A stretch of DNA of 64,000 nucleotides from Actinomadura rubteroloni. GTDB taxonomy: Bacteria > Actinomycetota > Actinomycetes > Streptosporangiales > Streptosporangiaceae. The notes under the pieces were generated by a model. It was not told where the DNA came from, did not search any database, and saw only the letters and a program-made list of their open reading frames with translations. Below are positions 8,353 to 17,400 of the stretch, one piece after another (the first letter of the stretch is position 1; every line of letters begins with the position of its first letter). The stretch covers positions 2,046,001-2,110,000 of the forward strand of contig NZ_MTBP01000001.1 in assembly GCF_002911665.1 (NCBI RefSeq), given 5' to 3'. The position numbers and the translations under genes were made by a program.

Positions 8353-8374
8353 GCCTCCGATTGTGCGCCGTGGA

Positions 8375-9328
8375 TCAGTGCCCGCGGCGGAGCAGGTGGT
8401 CGGCGACCTTCGACGCGACCAGGTAGGCGTTCTGCGTCGACGTACCGAACGCCCCCGAGTTGGACGCGAGGTGCTGTTCGAGGGTCTGTCCCGGGTACGG
8501 CTGGTCGAAGTTGCTGGCCGTCCGCAGGTTCAGGTAGTGGTCGAGACGGCCGAAGCGCGCCAGGACGGCGGCGGTCGCGTTGTCCTCCATCTGGGTCGTG
8601 CAGTAGGTGCCCTTGCCCTTCGTCCACAGCCCGGTGATGTACTGCGCCTTCTCCGACAGCGTCTTGCCGGCCCACCAGTTGTCGCCGGTGACCGTGTCGC
8701 AGACCGCGACCTTGGGCAGCGTCCCGGCCTGGCCGGGGTAGTGGGCGCGTTCGGCGGCGGCGGTGGGGGTGTCGGTGAGCGTCATGTCCTTGGTGAGCCG
8801 GTAGGCGGTGTCGACCAGCGCGTCGTCGAGCTGGAAGACGTTCGTGCCGACGTTGCCGAGCTGGACGAACCCGTACGGGTGGCTCGGCGCCTCCTCCGGC
8901 GGCAGGTGGTGGCCGAGGTCGTAGTCCACGATGTAGTGCGCCCACGCCGCGAAGCCGAGCGTGCCGGTCTTCGGGGACGTCCCGGCGATCCCGGCGGTGA
9001 TGAAGTACGCGCCGCGCAGGTCCAGGCGGCGGCTGGTCAGCACGGCCGTCATCGTGGCCGCCGTGTTGGCCTTGCCCTGCCCGGTCGTCACGACGCACAG
9101 GCCCGCGCGGTCGCAGTGCAGCGGGTCGGGGACGCCGTCCACGCGCACCGGGACGGGCAGCGACCGGTTCTTCAGCCAGGGCGCGGTCTCGCCGCCGAAC
9201 ATCGTGACGACGAGGACGCGGACCCGCGTCGGCCCGCCGCGCTCGGCGGCGTAGGACAGGGGGACGCCGCCGACGACGGCGAGCGCGGCGGCCAGGGCCG
9301 CCGCCAGGAGGAGGGAGAAACGACGCAT
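8375..9328 (-). CDS. Purine nucleoside permease (NUP family), exported
   Basis: This 317-residue protein begins with a signal peptide (MRRFSLLLAAALAAALAVVGG..., cleavage near SYAA). It then shows the NUP-family body: VLVVTMFGGETAPWL, CVVTTGQGKANTAATM, YFITAGIAGTSPKTGTLG, and TQMEDNATAAVLARFGRLDHYLNLRTASNFDQP. NUP was described as a nucleoside permease, but the fold relates to nucleoside phosphorylases, so periplasmic or cell-wall nucleoside binding or cleavage is equally possible. ATG 9328 is chosen because the signal peptide starts there with GGAGG upstream. It diverges from a GntR regulator across the 18-bp palindrome at 9419-9436, which suggests induction by a nucleoside. Confidence 0.82.
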   Translation of the reverse strand: MRRFSLLLAAALAAALAVVGGVPLSYAAERGGPTRVRVLVVTMFGGETAPWLKNRSLPVPVRVDGVPDPLHCDRAGLCVVTTGQGKANTAATMTAVLTSRRLDLRGAYFITAGIAGTSPKTGTLGFAAWAHYIVDYDLGHHLPPEEAPSHPYGFVQLGNVGTNVFQLDDALVDTAYRLTKDMTLTDTPTAAAERAHYPGQAGTLPKVAVCDTVTGDNWWAGKTLSEKAQYITGLWTKGKGTYCTTQMEDNATAAVLARFGRLDHYLNLRTASNFDQPYPGQTLEQHLASNSGAFGTSTQNAYLVASKVADHLLRRGH

Positions 9329-9418
9329 GCGTGCTTTCCGATCGTGCTCGGGGAGAAGATCGCAGGTCACGCTAGGGAGCGCCGGACCGCCGTACGTTTC
9401 GCCGCCGTGACGATCCAG

Positions 9419-9436
9419 TTAACGGTATACCGTTAA
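9419..9436. promoter_or_regulatory. Perfect 18-bp palindrome, GntR-type operator
   Basis: TTAACGGTATACCGTTAA is exactly self-complementary. It lies 23 bp before the GTG start of the GntR regulator and 90 bp before the start of the divergent permease. The core GGTATACC agrees with operators known for several GntR/FadR-group repressors. Confidence 0.75.
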
Positions 9437-9459
9437 GTCGGGCCGGATAGAGTGCCCGC

Positions 9460-10173
9460 GTGACGACCGGAGAGCGCGACTCGCTCCGCGACAGGGCGTA
9501 CCGGACGCTCCGCGACCGCATCATCGAGGGCGGCCTGCGGCCCGGCGAACGGCTCGTCGAACGCGACCTTGCGGCCGGCCTCGGCGTCTCCCGGATCCCG
9601 CTGCGCGAGGCGCTGCGGCTGCTGGCCGCCGAGGGACTGGTCGTGCTCGTGCCCCGCCGGGGCGCGCTGGTCAGCCCGTTCACCCCCGCCGACGTCCGCG
9701 ACCTGTTCGACGTCCGGCAGAGCCTGGAAGTCCTCGCGGCGCGCCTCGCCGCCGAACGCGCCGACGCCGACGGTCGCGAACGGCTGCGGCTGCGGCTCGT
9801 GGACAACCGCGCGGCGCTGCGCTCGGGCGACCGCGCCGCGATCTCCGCCGCGAACGCCGCGTTCCACGCCGAGGTGCTGGAGCTGTGCGGGAACGCGCTG
9901 CTCACCCTGGTCGTCCGGCCGCTGGACGCGCGGATGCGGTGGCTGTTCCGCCTCACCGCCGACCTCGACGAGGACCAGGACGCGCAGTGCGCCGAGCACG
10001 GCGGCCTGTACGCCGCCATAGCCGCCGGGGACGCCGCTCAGGCGGCCGACCTGGCGGAACGGCACGTCCTGCGGAACCGCGACGTGACGCTGCGGCTCGC
10101 CGAAAGCTGGTCCGTCCCCGCCGCCGACCCGCTGAAGATCACCCACACCCGCCGCCGCCGACCCGCCGAGTAG
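9460..10173 (+). CDS. GntR-family (FadR/FCD group) transcriptional regulator
   Basis: This 237-residue regulator has a winged helix at the N-terminus (SLRDRAYRTLRDRIIEGGLRPGERLVERDLAAGLGVSRIPLREAL...) and an all-helical FCD effector domain from about residue 90. In that domain the run DLFDVRQSLEVLAARLA supplies the family Asp/Glu residues and His residues at the C-terminal helices (ERHVLRNRD) are typical metal ligands. It starts with GTG at 9460. It most likely represses itself and the divergent nucleoside permease gene through the palindrome 9419-9436, with a carboxylate or nucleoside-derived ligand unidentified. Confidence 0.9.
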   Translation: MTTGERDSLRDRAYRTLRDRIIEGGLRPGERLVERDLAAGLGVSRIPLREALRLLAAEGLVVLVPRRGALVSPFTPADVRDLFDVRQSLEVLAARLAAERADADGRERLRLRLVDNRAALRSGDRAAISAANAAFHAEVLELCGNALLTLVVRPLDARMRWLFRLTADLDEDQDAQCAEHGGLYAAIAAGDAAQAADLAERHVLRNRDVTLRLAESWSVPAADPLKITHTRRRRPAE

Positions 10174-10192
10174 CCGACCAGGGACCTCAGCG

Positions 10193-10281
10193 GACGCGCG
10201 AGCGCGTCAACTGAGCGCCTAGGGACGAAGCCGAAGGCGAGCCCCCGGGCGGAAAGATCGCGAAGCGATGCGGCGCTCGCC
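10193..10281. terminator. Hairpin-rich intergenic segment after the GntR gene
   Basis: Three inverted repeats lie between the GntR stop (10173) and the next start (10327). A tight GACGCG/CGCGTC hairpin is at 10193-10208. ATCGC/GCGAT around GAA is at 10257-10269, nested inside GGCGAGC (10236-10242) and GCTCGCC (10275-10281). The first looks like a factor-independent terminator without U-tract. The nested structure could be a second terminator or part of the leader of the next gene. Confidence 0.5.
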
Positions 10282-10326
10282 CCGGGCACGGTCGCGCAGC
10301 GGGCCGGGGCTGGTAAACACTGCAGG

Positions 10327-12009
10327 ATGAAGCGGACGGGGTGGGTGTGGCCCGGGGTGGCCGGGCTGGTGCTGGGGCTGCTGGCGCTCGGGCCGGGCCT
10401 CGCGCCGGGGTTCCTGCTCTCGTTCGACATGGTCTTCACGCCGGGTCCCCGGTTCTCGGCGATGACGTTCGGGCTGACCGGGACCGTCCCGCGCCATGTG
10501 CCGAGCGACGCGTTCGGCGTCGCGCTGGCGCACGTGCTGCCGGGGGACGTCGCGCAGAAGGCCGTCCTGCTCGGGATCTTCGTGCTGGCGTCGGTGGCGG
10601 CGGCGTCGCTCGTCCCGACGCGGCGGGTCGTGCCCCGGGTCGCGGCGGGCGCCGTCTACGCCTGGAACCCGTTCGTCGCCGAGCGGCTGCTGCTCGGGCA
10701 CTGGGCGTTCCTGCTCGGGTACGCGGCGCTGCCGCTGGTCGCCGGGGCCGCCGCGCGCGCCGCCGAGCCGGGCGGCGGACGGCGGCTGACGCGTGCGCTC
10801 GTCCCCGCCGCGATCGGCGGGTTCGCCGGGGTCGCGGTCTCGGCGCTGGTCGCGGGCGCCGTCGTGCTGTGCCGTCCCGGACGGCGGCGGGGCCTGCCGA
10901 AGGCCGTCGCGGCGGTCGTCGTGCTCAGCCTGCCGTGGCTCGTGACGGGCTGGCTGCGGCCGAGCGGGATGCCGGGCGCGCCGGAGGGCGTCGGCGCGTT
11001 CGCGGCCCGCGCCGACACGCCGTTCGGCGCGCTCGGCAGCCTGTTCGCGCTCGGCGGGGCGTGGAACGCGGCGACCGTCCCGCCCGGCTACGGGGTGCCG
11101 CTGCTCGCGACCGTCTGGCTCGTCGTGGTCGTCGCGTCGGTCGTGGCGTTCGCGCGGACGCGCGTGGACTGGACGGCCGGGCTCGCCGTCGCGGCCGGTG
11201 CCGGGTACGTGCTCGCCGCGCTCGGCGTCGTCGCGGCCCCCCTGCTGCGCGGCCTGATCGGCGCCTGGCCGGGGTTCGCGGTGCTGCGCGACGGGCAGCA
11301 GTACGTCGCGCCGCTGGCCGTGGTCGTCGCGGTCGGGTTCGGCGTCCTCGCCGACCGGGCGGCGGACCGGCGGCTGGACGCGCTCGGCGTCCTCGCGGTG
11401 CTGCTGCCGCTCGTGCTGCTGCCGGGGCTGGCGTGGGGCGCGGCGGGACGGCTGCGGCCCGTCCACTACCCGGACGCGTGGGCGCGGGCGCGGGAGATCG
11501 TCCGCGCGGACCCGGTGCCCGGCGACGTCCTGATCCTCCCGTGGGCGACCTACCGGGAATACCCGTGGAACGGCGGCCGGACGTCCCTGGACGCCCTGCC
11601 CCGCTACCTCGACCGGCGCGGCGTCCTGAGCGACGCGGTGATCATCGGGCGCACGGTCGTCCCGGCCGAGGACCCCCGCGCGCGGGCGCTCGACCCGGTC
11701 GTCCGCGACGGCGGCCCGCTGACGGCCCGGCTCGGTGCGCGGGGCATCCGGTACGTCGCGTTCGACGCCGAGACGTCCGGCAACGCCTACTACGCGCGCC
11801 TCGGCGGGGCGCAGCGCGTGCTCGCCGACGGCGATCTCGTCCTGTACCGGCTGCCCGACCCGGCGCGTCCCCGCGAGGACCGCGCACCGGTGGCGCTCGC
11901 CGGCACGGCGTGGGCTGTGACCTTGATGTCCGTTGTCTGGTCATTCGCGGCATCAGGCATTACTCTGGCCACTCGCAGTCTTCGCCACCCCCGAGGAAAG
12001 GCCCCCTGA
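10327..12009 (+). CDS. Polytopic membrane protein, GT-C-glycosyltransferase-like (Rv0226c-like)
   Basis: This 560-residue protein has about ten hydrophobic segments in the first 380 residues. An outward-facing C-terminal domain of about 140 residues (YPDAWARAREIVRADPVPGDVLILPW...) follows, and a last membrane helix lies near the C-terminus (TAWAVTLMSVVWSFAASG). The plan of many helices plus a soluble domain is that of GT-C transferases that use lipid-linked sugars, and the soluble domain resembles the equivalent part of the AftD-like protein downstream. No catalytic residue can be assigned safely. In mycobacteria the conserved membrane protein Rv0226c, of similar size, sits in a comparable gene set. 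It overlaps the next gene by one base (TGATG). Confidence 0.7.
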   Translation: MKRTGWVWPGVAGLVLGLLALGPGLAPGFLLSFDMVFTPGPRFSAMTFGLTGTVPRHVPSDAFGVALAHVLPGDVAQKAVLLGIFVLASVAAASLVPTRRVVPRVAAGAVYAWNPFVAERLLLGHWAFLLGYAALPLVAGAAARAAEPGGGRRLTRALVPAAIGGFAGVAVSALVAGAVVLCRPGRRRGLPKAVAAVVVLSLPWLVTGWLRPSGMPGAPEGVGAFAARADTPFGALGSLFALGGAWNAATVPPGYGVPLLATVWLVVVVASVVAFARTRVDWTAGLAVAAGAGYVLAALGVVAAPLLRGLIGAWPGFAVLRDGQQYVAPLAVVVAVGFGVLADRAADRRLDALGVLAVLLPLVLLPGLAWGAAGRLRPVHYPDAWARAREIVRADPVPGDVLILPWATYREYPWNGGRTSLDALPRYLDRRGVLSDAVIIGRTVVPAEDPRARALDPVVRDGGPLTARLGARGIRYVAFDAETSGNAYYARLGGAQRVLADGDLVLYRLPDPARPREDRAPVALAGTAWAVTLMSVVWSFAASGITLATRSLRHPRGKAP

Positions 12010-12140
12010 TGCGCATCGCCATCGCGGCCGTGGCGGGCGTCCTGCTCGCCGCCCTGGCGTCCTTCGGCGCGGTCCAGCTCGCGAACGCCTCGCAGCAGGA
12101 ACCGGTGATCAAGCCGCTGTACGGCTACGGCTCCCGATGA
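12009..12140 (+). CDS. DUF2613-like microprotein (43 residues)
   Basis: The predicted protein has one N-terminal hydrophobic helix (MRIAIAAVAGVLLAALASFG) followed by a short polar tail ending PLYGYGSR. Size, a single helix near the N-terminus and the Tyr-Gly...Arg tail match the DUF2613 microproteins, one of which (Rv0236A) lies beside aftD in Mycobacterium. That is the same association as here, with the AftD-like gene 2.3 kb downstream in the same operon. Its ATG overlaps the preceding stop by one base, so translation is coupled. Function is unknown. A small subunit or chaperone of a GT-C enzyme is a reasonable guess. Confidence 0.7.
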   Translation: MRIAIAAVAGVLLAALASFGAVQLANASQQEPVIKPLYGYGSR

Positions 12141-12162
12141 CCCCGGCCCCCCGCGGGCCGAG

Positions 12163-12948
12163 ATGACCACCGCCCTGCTGGAGATCGTCGTTCCGGCGCG
12201 CGACGAGGCGTCCCGCCTGCCGGACGGTCTCGTCGCGCTCGGCGGGAAGCTGCGCGCCCTCGGCGTGCCCACCGCCGTGATCGTCGTGGACAACGGCAGC
12301 ACCGACGGCACCGCCGATCTCGTCCGCGCGGGGACCTGGCCCGTCCCGGTCCGCGTGCTGGAGTGCGCCCGGCGCGGCAAGGGCGCCGCGGTCCGGACCG
12401 GCCTGCTCGCCACCCGCGCCCCCTACGCCGGGTTCTGCGACGCCGACATGGCCACCGGGCTGGACGCGCTCGACGGCGTCCTGGACCTGCTGCGCGCCGG
12501 GAACCCGGTCGTCGTCGGGTCCCGCCGCCACCCCGACTCGGCCGTCGAGGACTACAGCCACCCGCTGCGCAAGCTCGGCGCGGTCCTGTTCAACCGCGCC
12601 ATCCGCGACCTCGCGGGCGGCGTCAGCGACACCCAGTGCGGGTTCAAGTTCTTCAGCGGGCCGCTCGCCCGCGCCGCCGCCGCCGACCTGCGCACCGACG
12701 GGTTCGCGTTCGACGTCGAGCTGCTCATGCACTGCGCGCGGCGCGGCGCGGCGATCACGCCGGTGCCGGTGGAGTGGCGGGACGTCCCGGGCAGCACGTT
12801 CTCGGTGCGCCGCCACTCCGTCGAGTGCCTGCGGGACCTGGTGCGGATCCGGCTGGCGGCGCCCCGGCCCGTCCCCGCGCCCGCACCCGTGCCTGAGCCC
12901 GACCGGGCCCTCGGGTTCGCCGAGACGTCCGAGCCGCAGCGCGCATGA
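12163..12948 (+). CDS. Family 2 glycosyltransferase, polyprenyl-phosphate sugar synthase-like
   Basis: This 261-residue GT-A-fold transferase has the N-terminal nucleotide-sugar motif IVVPARDEASRLP, VVDNGSTDGTADL, the metal-binding DAD in GFCDADMATG, and the acceptor-side block DTQCGFKFF followed by GFAFDVELL. These are the marks of the dolichyl/polyprenyl-phosphate glucose or mannose synthase group, cytoplasmic enzymes that make the lipid-linked sugar donors used by GT-C transferases. That fits the two GT-C-like proteins in this operon. A Pro/Ala-rich tail of 25 residues is dispensable-looking. The stop overlaps the next start (ATGA). Confidence 0.88.
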   Translation: MTTALLEIVVPARDEASRLPDGLVALGGKLRALGVPTAVIVVDNGSTDGTADLVRAGTWPVPVRVLECARRGKGAAVRTGLLATRAPYAGFCDADMATGLDALDGVLDLLRAGNPVVVGSRRHPDSAVEDYSHPLRKLGAVLFNRAIRDLAGGVSDTQCGFKFFSGPLARAAAADLRTDGFAFDVELLMHCARRGAAITPVPVEWRDVPGSTFSVRRHSVECLRDLVRIRLAAPRPVPAPAPVPEPDRALGFAETSEPQRA

Positions 12949-14432
12949 CCGGCGACGTCTCCGGGCTGCGGATCGCGATCGTCAACTGGCGCGACCCGTG
13001 GCATCCGGCCGCCGGCGGGGCCGAGCGGTACGCGTGGGAGCTGGCCCGCCGGTTCGCCGCGCGCGGCGCCGCCGTCACCTACGTCACCGCCCGCGCCCCC
13101 GGCCAGCGCCGCCGCGAGACGGTCGAGGGCGTCGCGTTCGCGCGCATGGGCGGGACGTTCACCGTCTACCCGCGCGTCCTGGCCTGGCTGCTGGCGCGGC
13201 GGCGGCGCTTCGACGCGGTGATCGACTGCCAGAACGGCATCCCGTTCTTCACCCCGTGGGTGCTGCCGCGCGGGGTGCCGGTGTTCTGCTCGATCTTCCA
13301 TGTCCACGACGACCAGTTCGGGCTGTACTTCCCGCGCTGGCTCGCCTGGATCGGCCGGACGCTCGAAGGCCCCGTGGCCCGCCGCGCCTACCGCCGCCAC
13401 GCCTGCACGGCCATCTCCGTGACGACCCTGGACGCCCTCCGCGAACGCCTGTCCTGGACGGGCCCCGTCTACCTCGTCCCAGTCGGCGTCACCCTCCCCG
13501 AAACCCCACCCGCGCAGCCCGCCCCGGCCGACCCGGGAACCGACGCGCCCGCCGCAGGCGGATCGGGGGAGCGCGACGCGCTCGCGCCGGGCGGCGCTGC
13601 GGGCCGCGATATGCCCGCGCCGGGCGGGACGGGGGAGGGCGGCGCGCTCGCGCCGGGCGGGACGGGGAACGGCGTGGCCGCGGTGGGTGGGTTGGCGGGG
13701 CGGGGGGATCCGGAGCTGGTGTGCGTGACGCGGCTCGTCCCGCATAAGCAGGTCGAGCGGATTCTCGATCTCGCCGAGTACCTGCGGGTGCGGCGGCCGG
13801 GCGTGCGGGTCGGGGTGGTCGGGCGCGGGCCCGAGGAGGAGCGGCTGGCCGCGCTGGTGCGCGAGCGCGGGCTCGGCGACGTCGTCACGCTGCACGGGTT
13901 CGTGTCCGAGGAGGCGAAGGCGGCGCTGGTCGCCCGCGCCGACCTGCATCTCAGCGCGTCGCGCGGCGAGGGCTGGGGATTGTGCGTGGCGGAGGCGGCG
14001 GCGCTCGGCGTCCCGACCGTCGCCTACGACGTGGACGGGCTGCGCGACGCCGTCCGGGACGGGGTCACCGGCTGGCTCGCGGCGCCCGGCGACGCGCTCG
14101 CCGCGACGGTTGAGCGGGCGCTCAAGGAGCTGGACGACCCGGTGCGGCGCGCCGCGATCCGGGACGCGTGCCGGGAGTGGGCCGCCGAGTTCGACTGGGC
14201 CCGCAGCGCCGACCGGATGGGGGCGCTGCTGGCCGCCGCCGTCCGGCGCGGCACGTCCGGTACTTCCGATTCCGCCGCACACGTCCTGGCCGGGTACGGT
14301 GCAGGCACCCTGGTCGCGGAGGGCCCCCTCCGCGACCGCCTGGTGACCGAGCCGGGGGTGGCCGTGCTGCGTCCCGCGACCGCGCGGGAGCGCCTGCTCG
14401 GCCGGGCGCTGGACGACGACGGGGGGCGCTGA
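12945..14432 (+). CDS. Family 4 glycosyltransferase with a repetitive linker insertion
   Basis: This 495-residue GT-B enzyme has an N-terminal acceptor domain with WRDPWHPAAGGAERYAWELARRF (residues 11-33) and a C-terminal donor domain starting at PELVCVTRLVPHKQVERIL. The donor domain contains the EX7E-type stretch SRGEGWGLCVAEAAALGVPTVAYD. Between them, at about residues 185-255, lies a Gly/Ala/Pro-rich insertion with repeats of the type ALAPGGxG. Family members are typically around 380 residues, so this linker and a 40-residue tail explain the extra length. Mycobacterial Rv0225 is a comparable GT4 in the related gene set. The sugar and acceptor are not known. Confidence 0.88.
   Translation: MTGDVSGLRIAIVNWRDPWHPAAGGAERYAWELARRFAARGAAVTYVTARAPGQRRRETVEGVAFARMGGTFTVYPRVLAWLLARRRRFDAVIDCQNGIPFFTPWVLPRGVPVFCSIFHVHDDQFGLYFPRWLAWIGRTLEGPVARRAYRRHACTAISVTTLDALRERLSWTGPVYLVPVGVTLPETPPAQPAPADPGTDAPAAGGSGERDALAPGGAAGRDMPAPGGTGEGGALAPGGTGNGVAAVGGLAGRGDPELVCVTRLVPHKQVERILDLAEYLRVRRPGVRVGVVGRGPEEERLAALVRERGLGDVVTLHGFVSEEAKAALVARADLHLSASRGEGWGLCVAEAAALGVPTVAYDVDGLRDAVRDGVTGWLAAPGDALAATVERALKELDDPVRRAAIRDACREWAAEFDWARSADRMGALLAAAVRRGTSGTSDSAAHVLAGYGAGTLVAEGPLRDRLVTEPGVAVLRPATARERLLGRALDDDGGR
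13579..13666 (+). repeat. Imperfect direct repeats inside the GT4 gene
   Basis: The 17-mer GCGCTCGCGCCGGGCGG occurs at 13579-13595 and again at 13644-13660. A related GCGCCGGGCGGGACGGG copy lies between them, and the second copy continues into GGACGGGG. The repeats encode the ALAPGGxG units of the interdomain linker and stay in frame. Confidence 0.65.
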
Positions 14433-14471
14433 CCCGGCGTCCCGTGCGGGACCGAGGGGAGGCGGACGGGC

Positions 14472-17400
14472 ATGGCGAGCGCGTTCTGGACCGTCGCGGA
14501 CCGCTACACCCGGCTCGCCGACCGGTTCGCCGTCGCCGACCGCGACGACCGTCCGGACCGTCCCGAGATCGACGACCGGCTCCGCGAGCGGCTGCGCGCC
14601 GTCGTGTGCTGCCTGGCCCTCGCGCTGCTGTCGATCGGCACCGCGCCCGGCCGCATCCTGCCCGACACCAAGATCGACATGGCGGTGAACCCGGCCGGGT
14701 TCCTCGCCCGTGCCCTGCACCTGTGGGACACCGCGCAGTTCGGGCAGCTCCAGAACCAGGCCGTCGGCTACTTCTTCCCGATGGGCCCGTTCTACGCGCT
14801 CGCCCACGCCGTGAACCTGCCCGCCTGGGCCGCGCAGCGGTTCTGGTTCGCGCTGCTGATGATCACGGCGTTCCTCGGCGTCCGCCGGCTCGCCGGACGG
14901 CTCGGCATCGGCGGCCCGATCAGCCGCCTCGCGGGCGGGATGGCGTACGCGCTCGGCCCGCACGAGCTGTCCGCGCTGGGCCAGGCGTCCTGGGAGTACC
15001 TGCCGCTGGCGATGCTGCCGTGGATCCTCGTCCCGCTGGTCGGCGCGGCGCGCGGCGAGACCGGACGCGTCCCGGCGGCGGCCCGGTCGGGCGTCGCGGT
15101 GGCGCTGTGCGGCGGCATCAACGGGGCCGCGACGGTGGCGGTGCTCGCGGTGCCCGTCCTGTACGTCCTCACGCGCCCGCGCGGGACGGCCCGGCTCCGC
15201 CTCCTCGGCTGGTGGCTCGGCGCGGCCGGGTGCGCGGTGGCGTGGTGGCTCGTCCCGCTCGTCCTGACGGGCCGGTACGGCTTCTCCTGGCTCGGCTACA
15301 CCGAGCGCGCCGACACGACGACGTCCCCGACGAGCCTGGTCAACGTGCTGCGCGGCGCCGAGCGCTGGGGCAACTACGTGGACGCGTCGTCGCTGCCGGT
15401 CGCGCACGCGCTGTCGACCGGCGTCGTCCTCACGGTCGTGACGGTCGTGCTGGCCGCGCTCGGCGTCGCGGGCCTGTCCCGCCGCGACCTGCCGGACCGG
15501 ACGTTCCTGCTGCTCGTCGTCCTGTCCGGCGTCGTGATCATCGGGGCGGGGCACGGCAGCTCGATCGAGGGCCCGCTCGCCGCGCCGTTGCGGGACCTGC
15601 TCAACGGCCCGCTGTCGCCGCTGCGCAACCTCTACAAGTTCGACGGGCTGGTGCGGCTGCCGCTGGCGCTCGGGCTCGTCCACCTGCTCGTGACCGTCCG
15701 CCGGCCGCGCTCGCGGCTGCGGATGCTCGCGATCACGACGGTGGCGGTCACGGCCGTGGCGGCGCCCGCGATCACCGGCGGGCTCGCCGGGCGCGGCGAC
15801 TTCGAGGGCGTGCCGAAGTACTGGGAGCAGGCGGCGTCCTGGCTGAACGCGCACGGCGGCGAGCAGGCCGTCCTCGCGGTGCCCGGCGCGTCGTTCGGCG
15901 ACTACACCTGGGGCCGGCCGATGGACGACATCGTCCAGCCCCTGCTGGAGACGCGGTGGGGCGCGCGGCAGCTCGTCCCGCAGGGGTCGCCGGGCTTCGC
16001 GCGGATGGTGGACGCCCTGGACCAGCGCGTCGCGGCGGGCCACGGCTCGGCGGGGCTCACCGAGGTGCTGGCGCGGATGGGCGTGCGGTACGTGCTCGTC
16101 CGCAACGACCTGACGCGGTCTGACCTGCACGGCGCCTGGCCCGGACGGGTCCACGAGACGCTCGACTCCTCGCCCGGGATCCGCCGCGTCGCGTGGTTCG
16201 GCGACTGGCCGGCCGGGGCGGGCGGGGACGAGGCCGCCGGGTCCTTCGACCAGCGGTACGCGCCCGTCGAGGTCTACGAGGTCCCGGGCGCCGACCAGGT
16301 CGCGGGCCTGGTGGACGCCGCCGCCCCGATCCGCGTGCGGGGCGCGCCCGAGGCGCTGCTCGGCCTCGCCGACGACGGCGCGCTCAAGGGCCGTCCGGTG
16401 CTGCTGAACGACGACGCGCCCGCGACGAAGGGCACCGAGGTCGTCTCCGACGCGCTGCGCTGGCGCGAACGCGACCGGGGCCGCCTGCGCACCGGCATCT
16501 CGCCGACGCTGACGGCCGGGCGGCAGCCGCGCGGGACCGCCGGAATCGGCACCGACCCGGTCGACAAGGGTTGGGAGAAGTACCGCACGACCGCCGCCTA
16601 CACCGGGATCGCGGACGTCACGGCGTCGTCGTCGGCGTCCGACCCCGACACGGCCGGCGGGTTCGACGACCCGTCCGCGCTGCCGTTCGCCGCGCTCGAC
16701 GGCGACCCCGCCACCCAGTGGATCTCCGGCGGCTGGACGGGCGCCGCCGGCCAGTGGATCCGCGTGGACTTCACCGCGCCGGTCGATCCCGGCGGCCTCC
16801 AGGCGACGTTCGCGCAGAACGCCTTCCTCGGCCCGGCGCCGTCGCGGGTGGCGGTCGAGACCGAGCGCGGGACGGCGGCGCAGGCCGTCCGGGCGACGGG
16901 CCAGCCGCAGGAACTCCAGGCGCCGCAGGGCACGACGCGCTGGATCCGGGTGCGGGTGCTGGCGTTGCAGGCCGTCCCGCAGTCGCCGGCGGCGTCGCGC
17001 GTCGGGATCCCCGAACTGTCGCTGCCGGGCCTCACCGCCACGCGCTACCTGACGTTGCCGCAGGTCGCGGGCGCGCAGGTCGTGCAGCGCGCGCAGCAGC
17101 CCGTCGCGCCGTGCATGAACGGCTCGGAACGCTGGGTCTGCTCGCCCTCGCTACAGCGAGGAGACGAGGACGGCGCGACGCTGCGCCGCCGCTTCACCGC
17201 CGCCGGTGGCACCGCGAAGATCTCCGGCGCGGCCGTGCTCACCGCCGCGTCGCTGATCGACCGCGTCGTCGGCAAGGGCGAGACGACCCGCGTCACGGCC
17301 AGCTCGGTGTGGACGAAGGCCCCGGCGAGCCTGCCGCGCAGCGCGTTCGACGGCGATCCGCGCACGACGTGGCTGCCGTCCGGCGACGACCGCGACCCTT

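Noticed and set aside
12552-16154. A 1200-codon open frame on the minus strand
   Set aside because: It is antisense to the GT2, GT4 and AftD-like genes. It is Arg/Gly/Pro/Asp-rich with no domain and arises from high GC at third codon positions.
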